Notes: generated by a model not told the origin, from the letters alone. A DNA stretch of 50,000 bases from Acanthamoeba sp. SK_2022b (GCA_027943245.1 JANDJZ010001713.1:1-50000), one strand, 5' to 3'. Counted from the stretch's first letter, positions 1 through 10,545 are shown. A program made the numbers and translations.

Positions 1-240
1 CACTGAGCAGAAGAAGTTCTCCATGCTGGCATCCACCGTCGGGTCGTAGCCGACTCGCATACAAACATCCGCCAACAGACCGTAAGGTCAGCCTCACTCC
101 ACAAAACCCACCGACACGCCACAGCAGTACCCTGGCTGTAATAGGTCGAGTTGAGGGGGACACCCATGTCCGCCGCCAGCCATTCTCTCGTCGTGATCTT
201 TTGCAGGAATGCGATGATCCTTGTGTGGGTGTGGGTGTGT

Positions 241-305
<65 letters not shown>

Positions 306-2040
306 CCATATGATCAAACACATCCGCCAGCGCGCAAGCCCAACAAAAAAAGGAGGACAAGTCAGGCGACATTGCTGCGGTAGATGCGAGTGACTCAAGT
401 TGTCAGACGGCGCCTCTTTGCGCAAAGAGGCTGTACCACTTGCGAGCCTCCTCGAAGAGGCGCTCCTGGGTCCAGTCCGGGTGGGCGGCCTCGAACTCGT
501 CGCACAGACGATTGTGCTCGAGACCGAACACCTCGGTGAGGGCGATGAGATCGGGCGTCTTGTTGGTGCGGAGGTCGCCCCGCATCTTCCAGATGGGTTT
601 GTTTTGCGTCGTCTCGGGAATGAACGTCAGCTCGAGCTGCGCAATCAAAGCGCGTGGGTATCGTATGAGTGACCGATAACTATTGCTTGCGATTGCGTCT
701 TGGATGTACCTCGGCGGGGAGGAACCAGTTGGAGTTGTTGAGCTTGCACGTGTAGCCACCCGCGCCTGTTTGAGTAACATATGCAGCCATGAGGCAAAGC
801 GTGCTAGGGTCTCCCGGTTCCAGAGTCGTACCGTCCTTTGCACGAACGTCGTAGTAGGAGAACTTGGCATGCGGGTCCCAACCAAATGGACTGCAAACAT
901 TCCGAGAAAGAGGGGATGCGCGTGTGGATGAGACTGGGCCCAGGGGAAAAGGGGCGCGTGGCACGTACCCGTAGAGCCAGGAGGCATCGAGCCACCCAGT
1001 GATGTCCATGAACTGGTTACGCGTCGCGTTGGGATCGAAATAGGTCGATGGATGCGGCGCCGACCGAGTCACCGGACACTCGAGCGAGGCGTTGGCCGTG
1101 GGGTTGTAGAACAGATCGTCTGATAAATTACCATCCAACGCCATCAAAAACAACCGGGGCATTTCGGTCAGAACACAACCCTGAGGTGAACCCACAATAC
1201 TGGGACCGTACCCACAGGAATGGGAATGCCAAACTGTTCGAGCTCGTACGAGGCGTTGCCGAGCAAGAACGTGTAGGCATCGCGTAGTTGGATGCCTGTC
1301 AGACCGACAGAGCAAATGCTCAGAACAAGATAGGGGGGGGGGCAAGGTCCATCACGCGTTGATGGGGTACCTCGCACGGTGTTGCAGATGTCTAGCACGG
1401 TGAGCTGGCCCCAAATTGTTTGCAGGTCGTTGGTGAGAAGCGGGTTGCTCACTATCGGAGATGAGGTGGGGTGAGCATTTTTCGCTTTTCCTCAACGATG
1501 GCGCGATACCTGGAAGGCGGGCGAAGAGCTCGTTGCTGATCACTCTAGCGCTAGGGCCGTCGCTCCGGAGCGGGGCGCTTCGTTCGTCCGTGTACGCATG
1601 GGGAATCAGCTCTGTGTGTGGCCGTTGTGTGCACAGAGTGATTTAGGCGGAGAGTTCCGATCGTGGGGTTCTCCGGAGGGCAGAAACGTACTGGTGCGGT
1701 AGGGCGCGAAGACAGAGTTGATGCTACCGCTCAGCTCGCTCACGTTCACACCTGGAGCATTAATAAATGGCCACACAACGTTCACCACTCTTAGCGACAC
1801 GCATTGTTATTTATTTGTTTGTTTGTTATTTGTTCTTAGTTATTTGTTTATTCATAATTCACTGTTCTTTGTGGATAAGGAATGGCAAGTACCGGTGGGT
1901 TGACGGATGAGATCGTCTGAAGAGCCATATTGGCCTTGTAGTCCAGGGTCGACCGACTGCACGTCGGCTCGGCAAGCAGAAAGAAGAGCACCGATGAATA
2001 TGATGCAAAGCAGTGGTCCTCCTCTTAAGGGAACCTGCAT
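1..2040 (-). CDS. Peroxidase-ectodomain receptor kinase, copy A (5' part; runs off the left edge)
   Basis: Minus-strand paralogue of the gene at 3090-9901; only its leader and the first part of its peroxidase domain are in the window. The start at 2040 opens a hydrophobic leader (core LLCIIFIGALLSA). Exon 1 is 1893-2040 and exon 2 is 1692-1751, the same 60-nt length as exon 2 of copy B. Later exons encode a block ending ISNELFARLP (about 1509-1560), the distal-heme block WGQLTVLDICNT (about 1374-1443), DITGWLDASWLYG (about 970-1010) and GLEHNRLCDEFEAAHPDW (about 450-510). The intron at about 96-437 carries a GT microsatellite. As in copy B, the Asp and His of the canonical WGQ..DHD motif are Val and Leu. 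The proximal His region, DOMON, membrane helix and kinase would lie left of base 1, so their presence in this copy is inferred from the paralogues. Exon borders before 1690 are certain; the others are good to a few bases. Confidence 0.85.
243..304. repeat. GT dinucleotide microsatellite in an intron of copy A
   Basis: Nearly pure GT run inside the intron after the exon ending in the RKW codon. Read on the gene's strand it is a CA run and is the positional equivalent of the CA run at 4999-5092 in copy B, with the same flanking bases (GATCATATGGAAC upstream, AAGGATCATCGC at the next exon). Confidence 0.95.
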
Positions 2041-3089
2041 GTCTGGGGTGGGCTGTCGATCGAAGCCAAGAAGAGTGGACCGATGTGGTCCGGCCAGGGC
2101 TTGTTCGTAGGGAAGCTTGTTTTTCTGATGTTTGCGGTTGCGTGTCTTAATTAATGTGTTATGTGTTCATTGTACGATTGGCGGAAACTTGTAAACCGCG
2201 GTAGCACTACCCAATGGCAGGGCTGTCATACCTGTCGGTCGGTTCCCACTCCGCGGAGCCAAGCTGTGTTTTTTCTCCATCACCTGGCGCGCACCAGTCT
2301 GCTCGCTCTGAACAACAAAGGCTCACTCACACCGAGTCCGTAAGCTCTGGCCTGGCGTGGAGGGCGCCGGCCCCTGATCCCACGCCAAACTTTGTTGAGT
2401 CACAAGGAGCAGAAGCCCCTGCTGCCTGCTGCTGGTGCTGCATCTCTTGCGAAGTGTTCAGGCCAACTACAGCCGCCGCAACTTTGTGCTCTTTCCGGCC
2501 TTTTTTCTGTGCGCCAAGGTTGGATCGTTCAGGGGCGGTTGTGGATGGTCTGCCGTCTGTCAGTTGATTGGTCTATTGGACGGCCGGCACTCGGCTGTCG
2601 GTAGGACGCCACGCGAGCGACCGAGCCCAACTGCCCCCAGCCACCAGGCGCTCACTGACAAAGCGTCAGCTAGCCTTCTTACACCAACTTTCAGAGGATG
2701 TTGGTCCGAGTGTTTTCGCGGTGCAAGCGGCTGCCTACCCGACATGCCTGTGGTCGCTGTACAAGTCACTTTCGTCAGCTGTGACCACCCCGCAAAGTCT
2801 CCCCCAACCGTTATGGTGCGTGCTCCTCAACTCCGTCACTTCAAGGCCATTGGTCGAACAGAGGCACCAAACTGGGATAAAGGGCGGTTTCAAGATGGTC
2901 AAATCGAATGAGCTGCTTATGTGCGCTTCGTAGTTGTTTGTTTGCTTTGTCTCCACGCACTGCGCCCTTCCCCTATCGAAAAGCGCTTCGATACCACCAC
3001 CCCTGTGAGTCCCAGGTTTGACTTACACCCCTGCGTAGTCCCTACGTTCAAGAGGGAAGAGGAGTAACCACAACACGGCCAGCACCAAG
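2041..3089. promoter_or_regulatory. Divergent intergenic region between receptor-kinase copies A and B
   Basis: The two start codons face away from each other across about 1.05 kb, so this stretch should hold both promoters and 5' leaders. I see no convincing TATA box or other named element. A reading frame at 2214-2933 is open except for one TGA at 2565, but the translation resembles no family I know and lacks plausible splice-site structure. I treat it as noncoding. Confidence 0.45.
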
Positions 3090-4997
3090 ATGGGAAGTCG
3101 CTTCGTTCTTTGGTCGCACGTGGTAGTCTTCGTTCTTTTCGCTCTGGCTCGCCTGAGCGACGCCGCCGACCCTGGACTTGGGGGTGAGTACGGAAGCTCC
3201 TCAACTCTTACCCGCCAAGCGAACGGTGCGCTCCCCTCTTCCTCTTTCGTGTAGGAGGAACTCCTTTCCCTTTCTGTGCACACTTAAAAAATGGATAATA
3301 TTTGCGGAGATGATATGTTTACATTCTTGAAATAATTATTCTATTAAATCTGGTCGCTGAGGTTTCCCCTTTTGCGTTTTAGTCGGGTCCGCCCGCCAGA
3401 AAGGTGATCGTTCACTCACGCGTTCGCTTTCTTCTTTCCTCTATGCATGGCCTCCCTCCACCCAGGAACCGACAACAACTTGAGCAACCCCACGATGGGA
3501 GCGGCGTTCTCGATCTTCACCCACCGTACGGCTTCCCCCGAAGTCAAAGATCGGCCCTCTCCGGCGGCGCTCAATAGGCTGACGGTTGCTTCTTTCCGCT
3601 TCCACAGACCTGATCCCGCAAGAGTGGGATGGTCCCAACCACCTCCCGGCCAGGTACAACGGCACCAGCGCGAGGAAAATCAGCAACAAGCTCTTCGCTC
3701 GTCTGCCCGGTACGCGCGTTGTCGCCGCTTCCACTCCCACCGCCCACACGCTGTTGTCGCTCACTCCCCGGCGCCGTATGCAGGAGCCAGTAACCTTCTC
3801 ACCAACGACCTGCAAACCATTTGGGGCCAGCTCACCGTGCTCGACATTTGTAACACCGTGCGAGGTACCCCATCACATCGACACCCACTCCCTGGCCGCC
3901 TGATCTCCACGCATTTGGTATCTCTCTCTCTCCGGCTTCCTGACATACTCGGCGCGCTGGCAGGACTTCAACTGAACGAGTCGTTCCCGTTCCTGCTGCC
4001 GCCCAACACCACCTACGAGAGGGAGAAATACGACATCCCCATCCCCGTGGGTACGGGAGCGCCAACGGCTGCTTCGTCGTTGTCCGCCTGTGGTCAGCCG
4101 GCGTGCTAACGCGGGAAGCCGTGTTCTGCGCGTGGGGGCGACAGACGATCTGTACTATAACCCCAACGCCGACCCGAACCTGGGCTGTCCCCTGGATCGG
4201 TCACCGGGCTTCCCCCACATCGTCGGTCCCCGGTTTCAGTTCCACGACATCACCGGCTGGATAGATGGCTCGTGGCTCTATGGGTACGCACGGCCTTCCT
4301 CTTTTCATTTTTTTCTTTTCTTTTTCTTTTTATTGGGCCACAATAAAAGCAACACCAGCGGCTGGCGACCTGACGTGTCTGGCTCCTCCTGCAGTTCTAC
4401 TGGGTCGAACCCGCACGCCAAGTTCGTCTACGAGGAGATTCGCCAGGGTACGCAGAGTCACCTCCTTCGACTGCTCCCGTCCATGCGTGCGTCTCACCCC
4501 AACGAACTCGATAGATGGGGGCGCTGCGTGCAAGCTCAACAACTCCTACTGGTTCCCGCCCACTGAGGTAGGGCTCCCTCTCTCCTACGTTCAGCTTTAC
4601 CAGCTTTAGCACACGTGACAGTCGTGACTGACCTCCCCCCCCTCTTTGCTTTCCGCAGCTTGGTCTGACGTTCATTCCCGAGACCCTCGACGGCACTCCC
4701 ATCTGGAAGCGGCGGGGCGACCTCCGCACCAACAAGACGCCCGATCTCATCGCCCTCACCGAGGTGTTCGGTCTCGAGCACAATCGTCTGTGCGACGAGT
4801 TCGAGGCCGCCCACCCGGACTGGACCCAGGAGCGACTCTTCGAGGAGGCTCGCAAGTGGTACAGTCTCTTTGCGCAAAGAGGCGCCGTCTGACAACTTGA
4901 GTCACTCGCATCTACCGCAGCAATGTCGCCTGACTTCTTCCTTTTTTGTGGGTATCGGGCTTGCGCTTTGGCGTGGTGGCTGTGTTTGATCATATGG

Positions 4998-5064
<67 letters not shown>

Positions 5065-8000
5065 CCACACACACACACACACATCCACACACAAGGATCA
5101 TCGCATTCCTGCAGAAGATCACGACGAGAGAATGGCTGGCGGCGGACATGGGTGTCCCCCTCAACTCGACCTATTACGGCCAAAGTGCGTGTGCCCTCCT
5201 ACGCTCTCGAGTGTTGGGCTGGACTAACGTTCCCTTGGCTTTTTGCGCGCACAGACGGCTACGACCCGACGGTGGACGCGGGCCTGGAGAACTTCTTCTG
5301 CTCAGTGGCCATGCGCTACGGCCATTCCATGGTGAACTCGCAGGTGTTCCTGGCCGACGACGACTATAAGCAGAGCGCTATTGGCAACATTCTCGTGCGC
5401 GATTGGTATTTGTACGTGAGTCCTGCTCTCCTGCACCCTGCTCGCTGCTTGATTGTGTCGCGCGCTCATGCTGGTGTGTCGCGTGGGCAGCCAAACGAAG
5501 AGGATCGACGATACGCCAGGCATGATCGAGGACCTTCTGCGCGGTCTCACCGTTCAGAGGCAAGGCATGGTCGACACTTCGTTCGTCGACGATCTGTACG
5601 TGGAACACTTCTCCCCCGCTCTTCGTGTTGCTCTCTCTCACACCACCCGCGTCCGTGCACAGGCGAAACTACATGTTCTCCACCCCCACCTGGAACCAGT
5701 TCACCAACCCTGGCCATGAAGTCATTTGCGGCGACCTGCCCGCCACCAACATCCAGCGCGCTCGGTAAGCCAGCTGCCGCCAGTTCAATGTTTTATTTTA
5801 TTTTATTCTTTGTTGCAGGCGTCTCACGTGATGATGTGTCCACACCACAACCGCCATACAGCGACCACGGCATGCCGCACTACAACAGGGCGCGTGAGCT
5901 ACTGGGCCTGCCGCAGATCAGCAGCTGGGCCGATCTCACCCCCGATACTGATATTCAGGCACGTGCCCTTGCCGACCTCTCGTGTGACGTGGGACAGGCC
6001 ATCCTCATCGAGCGCTTCCCGTGTGCCCCCTTTACCTACGGCAGGCTCTTCTCGAGGAGCTCTACCCCGACGGCGTGAACTCCCTGGACCCCTATGTCGG
6101 AGGACTGCTGGAGAGCCACGTGATCGGAGCCAGCGTCGGTCAGCTGTTCCACACGGTCATCATGGACCAGGTGCCTCACGCCACATGCCGTCATCTCTGT
6201 AGGTCTTGTGTGCGACCCACGCACAGCGGCGACTCACTCCCGGCTGGCGTATGCAGTTCGAGCGGCTGCGCAACGGCGATCGGTTCTGGTATGAGCGCAA
6301 GGGCATGTTCTCCGATGCCGAGCTCGCCCTCATCCACAACACCGTACGTTTCCACGCTTCATACTTCTCTCTTACTCTCTCTCTCTCTCTCTTGTTAAGC
6401 GTTGCGTTTCTTGCTGACCGCTATGCATGGTTACCAACTATCAGACCATCATGGACATCATCGCGCGAAACATGAACGTGACCAAGTGGGGCTCCACTCC
6501 CGGTGAGACGTTCTTCCTCCAGCAGCGCTACCTCGCCAACATCGGTTCGTTGCCACCGTCTCCTCTACCAAGATATGATCACCTGATCAACGACGATGGC
6601 GGGTGGTGATGGGTGGTCGGTGGGGGGGGGAGACAGGCGGAGACCAGTTCTTCGAGAACACGGGCGAGTACGACAACTACGTCGACCTCTCGCCGGCCTA
6701 TCGCCTGTCGTGGACCCCCGACAAGTCCAACAACGCCATCCGCATGATGATCCAGGTCTCGCTCTTGCGCCCCTTCATTAAAATATAATATTATATCATA
6801 TTATATTATTATGATGATGATGCTTATTATTATTATTATTTGTTGGAGAGTTGGTGGCTGACTGGGTGGAAACGTACGGACATGTGTACGCCACCAAACA
6901 TGCAGTGCCGGAACAGCGGATGGGTGGGAGTGGGGTTCCACGCCGACGAGGCGACGATGAAGAACGCCGACATCCACATCTGCCGGCGGTGGAGCAACGA
7001 GACGTGGGAGTTCATCGACGCATACGCGCTCGACGTGGGTCCGCCGACGCGCGACCAGACGCTGGCAGGCGGGAGCAACAACCTGTTCGACACGTCGGCC
7101 AAGTACGAGAACGGCGTCGTCACCTGCAAGTTCTCCAAGTACACCTCCTCCTCCTCCTCCTCCTCCAATTGGGCATTCGTGGAGCGTGCCAGGAACACTC
7201 ACCACCACCACCACCACCACCACCACCACCACCACCACCACCACCACCACCACCACTACCACTACCACCACCACCACCACCACCACGACGGCCGACAGGC
7301 GAATCTCGACGTCAGATCCGTGGGACAAGACGATCACAGAGGGACTCAACAAGGTGATCTTCGCGTTCAACCCGACGGAGAACGAGCTGGTCTACCACGG
7401 GCCCACGCGCTCGTCGGCGGCGCGGCTCAACCTGCTCAACTCGTGCATAGGGTCGGGCTGCTCGTCGGACGACACGGCGGCGATCGTGGGTGGAGTGGTG
7501 GGCGGAGTGGGCGGAGCGCTGCTGCTGTGCCTGATCGCACTGGTGGCGGTGGCGATCGTGCTGCTGGCGGTGGCGCGGCGGAAGAAGAAGGAGGCTGAGC
7601 TGCTGCTGGCCGAGGAGTGGTCGGACGACGAGGCATCGATCGAGATGGACGACATGTCCGAGTCCTCCGCCTCGTCCAGCTCGTCCGTGCGCACTTCTGC
7701 GCTGCTGGGCAAGCAGCTGTCGCTGATGGACCTGGAGTCGGTGAACATCAGCTTCGAACCCAAGGTCTTGACGTTCGGGCTGGGGTCGAACGACAAGTGC
7801 CCGGTGGACGAGGAGGTGAGCGATGAGATCGTGCTCACCAACCACGGGCCGGCGCGGCGGTTCACGTTCTTCGTGCCGACGGAGAACGAGAAGTTCGCGT
7901 GCCGGCTGCATCCGGGCTCGGGCGTGATCAAGTCGGGCAAGAGCGTGACGGTGCACGTGCACGTGACCCTGCTCATGACGACCAACATCGAGCGCAAGAT

Positions 8001-9901
8001 CAAGTTCGACGTGGAGGGCCTCGGGTCGCATCTGATCACAATCAAGCTCGTGGGCGAGCTGTCGACCAAGCTCGATCCCGACGACATCATCACCACCAAC
8101 CCGCCCATCGGTGCTCCCCTCGCCCATCTAATCTCTCTCCCCATCACTGCTCACACACAGCGCGCCTCTCCCCCCTCTCTCTAACAACCACGAATGAAAT
8201 GGAACGGAACGGAACGGAACGAACAGGGCAGGGATCGTTCGGAACGGTGTACAAGGCCAACTATCGGGGACAGGAGGTGGCGGCCAAGGTGCTCAACTCG
8301 CAGATGGACAGGCGCCAGCTGGCCGAGTTCCAAAAGTTCGTTTCCTTCTTCGCTCACCCCCACCCTGCCAACCAAAACCAACGAATGGAAATGAATGTGG
8401 TGGTGGTTTGGGGGGGGGGCGAGCAGGGAGGTGGACATCATGACTCGGCTGAGGTGTCCATACGTGCTCAACTTCGTGGGCGCATCGTTCGTGCCCGGCA
8501 AGACCTGCCTCGTCACCGAGATTTGCACCCAGGGTTCCGTGTCCGACGTCGTGTTCTCCGACAAAAACTTCAACTACTTGCTGATGCTGAAGGTGGCGCT
8601 GGACATGGCCAAGGGCATCTCCTTCCTCCACACGTACACCTCCTTCTCGCCCTTTCATTGGTGGTGGTGGTGGTGGTGGTGGTGGTGGTGGTGGTGGTGG
8701 TGGTGGTGGTGGTGGTGGTGGTGGTGGTGGTGGTGGGTGGATCCACCGACGACTATGCTGACGATTAATAACCAATATAAACAACCATCAACCAACCACC
8801 AACAGGAACGGAGTGCTGCACAGGGACATCAAGCCGGACAACTTCCTCATCATCTCGCTGTCGGCCAAGGCGCCCGTCTCGTGCAAGATCGCTGACTTTG
8901 GCACCTCCAGGTCCCCCCCCCTCCTCCCCTTTCCTCCTCTCTCCCCCCCCCCCCCCGGTGACGGCCTCCGTTGTTTGTCAACTGTGTTGCCTGTCTTGAC
9001 CAAACTATGCAAACAACACAAATGCGGCGCAAACTACGTGCAGGTCGATCACGCAGGCGCAGGAGGCGTTCAACCACACGGCAGCGCTGGGCACGCCGAT
9101 CTACATGGCGCCAGAGATCCTCGAGCACAAGCCCTACTCGGCCAAGATCGACGTGTACTCGTTCGGCATCATGCTGTGGGTGCTCTACACGCGGAGGGAG
9201 CCTTACACGGAGCTCAAGCGCCAGTGGGACATTCCCAAGTACGTGATCAAGGGCAACCGTCCGGCCGTGCCCGACCACTGCCCCGACGCCTTCAGCGGCC
9301 TCATCAGCCAATGCTGGGCCCACGATCCCGAGGACAGGTACACCCACCACACCACACCGCACCACACCACACCACACCACACCACACCACACCACACCAC
9401 ACCACACCACACCACACCACACCACACAACACCACACAACACAACACCGCATATTTCATCATCGATGCGCAGGCCGTGCCTCCTGACAAAGCTGCGGTCG
9501 CATGCACCTGCTCGCACCATAGGTTGACGATGGCCGAGGTGGTGAACGTGCTGGAGAAGCTGTTCGAGGAGGAGAAGGCGCTCAAGGGCCAGCGCGACGA
9601 CGCCGACCGCGGCGGCAAGCGCGCCAAGCCCTCCGACCGCGCGCAAACCGCCCGCGGGTTCGAGGAAGAGGAGGAACAGGAGAGGCTCGGCGCACGAACC
9701 TGGGAGGGCGGCAGGAAGGGCCTCGTTGAGGACGATGGGGCCGAACAGGCCAAAAAGGTACCTGATGCATCCCACGCCCCACACCCTCGCTCGAGTTACT
9801 TACTTTCTTTTTATCAGATCGACTTCAGCTCCGATTCGGACTCGGATTCGGGCAAGGGCAAGCGCAAGAAGGACAAGCGCAACCTTACCGGGGGCGTCTA
9901 A
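3090..9901 (+). CDS. Receptor kinase with peroxidase-like and DOMON ectodomain, copy B (complete, 26 exons)
   Basis: Probable type I membrane kinase. Manual splicing gives 26 exons (3090-3183, 3466-3525, 3608-3709, 3784-3864, 3964-4050, 4145-4283, 4395-4447, 4515-4567, 4659-4858, 5096-5184, 5255-5405, 5491-5595, 5663-5764, 5862-5958, 6045-6170, 6257-6343, 6445-6544, 6637-6755, 6906-7138, 7299-8110, 8227-8335, 8427-8633, 8806-8910, 9044-9337, 9523-9757, 9818-9901), in frame for about 1307 residues. Order: signal peptide 1-25; heme-peroxidase domain to about 600, with WGQLTVLDICNT (distal Asp and His lost), GDLRTNKTP (catalytic Arg kept), RYGHS (proximal His kept) and NIQRARDHG; DOMON about 600-745 (SGWVGVGF...MKNADIHICRR); membrane helix 754-784 followed by RRKKK; MSP/ASH-like domain about 840-955; TKL-type kinase about 963-1220 with GQGSFGTVYK, AAK, HRDIKPDN, ADFG and MAPE intact; acidic Ser-rich tail. 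Peroxidase activity is unlikely and kinase activity likely. Ligand unknown. Confidence 0.93.
4999..5092. repeat. CA dinucleotide microsatellite in intron 9 of copy B
   Basis: Long CA run interrupted by two ATCC insertions, occupying most of the 3' half of the intron 4859-5095. It ends three bases before the acceptor AG, so the usual pyrimidine tract is replaced by the repeat. Confidence 0.95.
7198..7287. repeat. ACC trinucleotide repeat in intron 19 of copy B
   Basis: About 30 ACC units with two TACC interruptions, preceded by a short TCC run (7144-7166). The repeat lies in intron 7139-7298, which separates the two halves of the DOMON domain. The intron is 160 nt and has no stop in the incoming frame, so retaining it would read through a His-rich run and then shift frame. 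Copy C has no intron at this position. Confidence 0.92.
8660..8737. repeat. TGG trinucleotide repeat in a kinase-domain intron of copy B
   Basis: About 25 TGG units inside intron 8634-8805, between the helix-E segment of the kinase and the catalytic loop. The incoming frame is open across it (poly-Trp), but the 172-nt intron would shift the frame if retained. Confidence 0.92.
9338..9445. repeat. CACAC-type pentanucleotide repeat in a late kinase intron of copy B
   Basis: Tandem ACACC/ACACCACC units begin immediately at the donor site of intron 9338-9522 and fill its first 100 bases. The intron separates the exon ending CWAHDPEDR from the exon starting LTMAEVV. Confidence 0.9.
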
Positions 9902-10235
9902 TGGCTGTTTAGCATTTGGTCATTTTCGCTGTGGCTTTTCGCTCCTCTCGTGTATTTGTACTGGTCAGCTGTTCCTGTTGTTTGCTCTTGTTACAAATGA
10001 GTTCAGCCCCCCAAGCTTGGCCAAGACACAAAGAGCACCTGAAACAAGCCAGGTAGTTATTACAGGTAGCCACGATGGCAACGATTATTCTGTGTGGCCT
10101 TTGATGCGAGGTTGTTGTGCCCTGCGCACTCCACCAAAACGAATCTTGAACTCAGTGCGCTTTTCTCTGCGTAGTTTTCACTCAGGCTCACTACAATGAC
10201 GATGATAACTTACCTTTCTCTCATACACACAAGGC
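9902..10235. other. 3' flank of copy B, no gene seen
   Basis: About 330 bases after the copy B stop. No coding potential or structured element is evident; it presumably holds the 3' UTR and terminator of copy B. It leads directly into the relic of another family member. Confidence 0.5.
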
Positions 10236-10545
10236 AAGTCCATCAGGATCAACGTCAACGTCACGCAGCAGATGACCCAGCGTGGATGAACGATCAAATT
10301 GCAAGGAGAAGGTGTAATCTCTTTCTGTCTTCTGCACCTCAGGTCTGGGCAGCTTCCTCAATCAGATCAAACTCAGTGGCGAGGTTCTGTACCGCTACTT
10401 GTTGTGCTTGTATTGCCGTTCTTGCTCCACCAATTCCACCAGACCGACCATGGGTCAGATTGTCACGAAGCTGGAGTCGCTGTTTGAAGAGAAGTGGCTC
10501 AACACGGCAGAAGAGGACAACGACAAGAGGCGCGAAGGCCTTCAA
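10236..10545 (+). pseudogene. Relic of a fourth receptor-kinase copy, kinase core deleted
   Basis: Three pieces match the paralogues in order. Bases 10236-10287 encode GKSIRINVNVTQQMTQRG, the counterpart of the GKSVTVHVHVTLLMTT strand of the MSP/ASH-like domain, followed by an in-frame TGA. After a probable 31-bp intron (10311-10341) comes GLGSFLNQIKLSGE, matching GLGSHLITIKLVGE. The next recognisable piece is RPTMGQIVTKLESLFEEK (about 10441-10494), matching kinase subdomain XI of copy B. Everything between, from the glycine loop to the activation segment, is missing. A gta-free intron (10402-10441) could join the last two parts. I read it as a decayed tandem copy that suffered an internal deletion. 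A tiny expressed gene made of these parts cannot be excluded. Confidence 0.75.

Noticed and set aside
3447..4109. A single uninterrupted 220-codon exon for copy B covering 3447-4109
   Set aside because: The frame runs through several introns; paralogue alignment and phase bookkeeping require splices at 3526, 3710, 3865 and 4051.
4868..4889. In-frame extension of the RKW exon to YSLFAQRGAV and a stop, giving a truncated peroxidase
   Set aside because: The donor AAGTG|GTAC splices in phase to GATCATCGCATTC, restoring the conserved segment; copy C uses the equivalent junction.
4397..5164. Long minus-strand open frame opposite peroxidase exons of copy B, and its twin at 400-672 on the plus strand opposite copy A
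   Set aside because: Both are antisense shadows of the same conserved exon (ARKW/EHNR block). Their mutual similarity comes from the duplicated sense exon.
6801..7370. Minus-strand frame with poly-Val and plus-strand frames with poly-His, poly-Pro or poly-Thr
   Set aside because: They are translations of the intronic ACC repeat and carry no independent coding signal.
7312..8147. Two long minus-strand frames opposite the membrane/MSP-like exon
   Set aside because: Strong GC bias at third positions of the sense exon opens antisense frames; the sense frame has clear domains and paralogue conservation.
9203..9784. Minus-strand frames rich in CGVVW repeats
   Set aside because: They translate the CACAC-type intron repeat.
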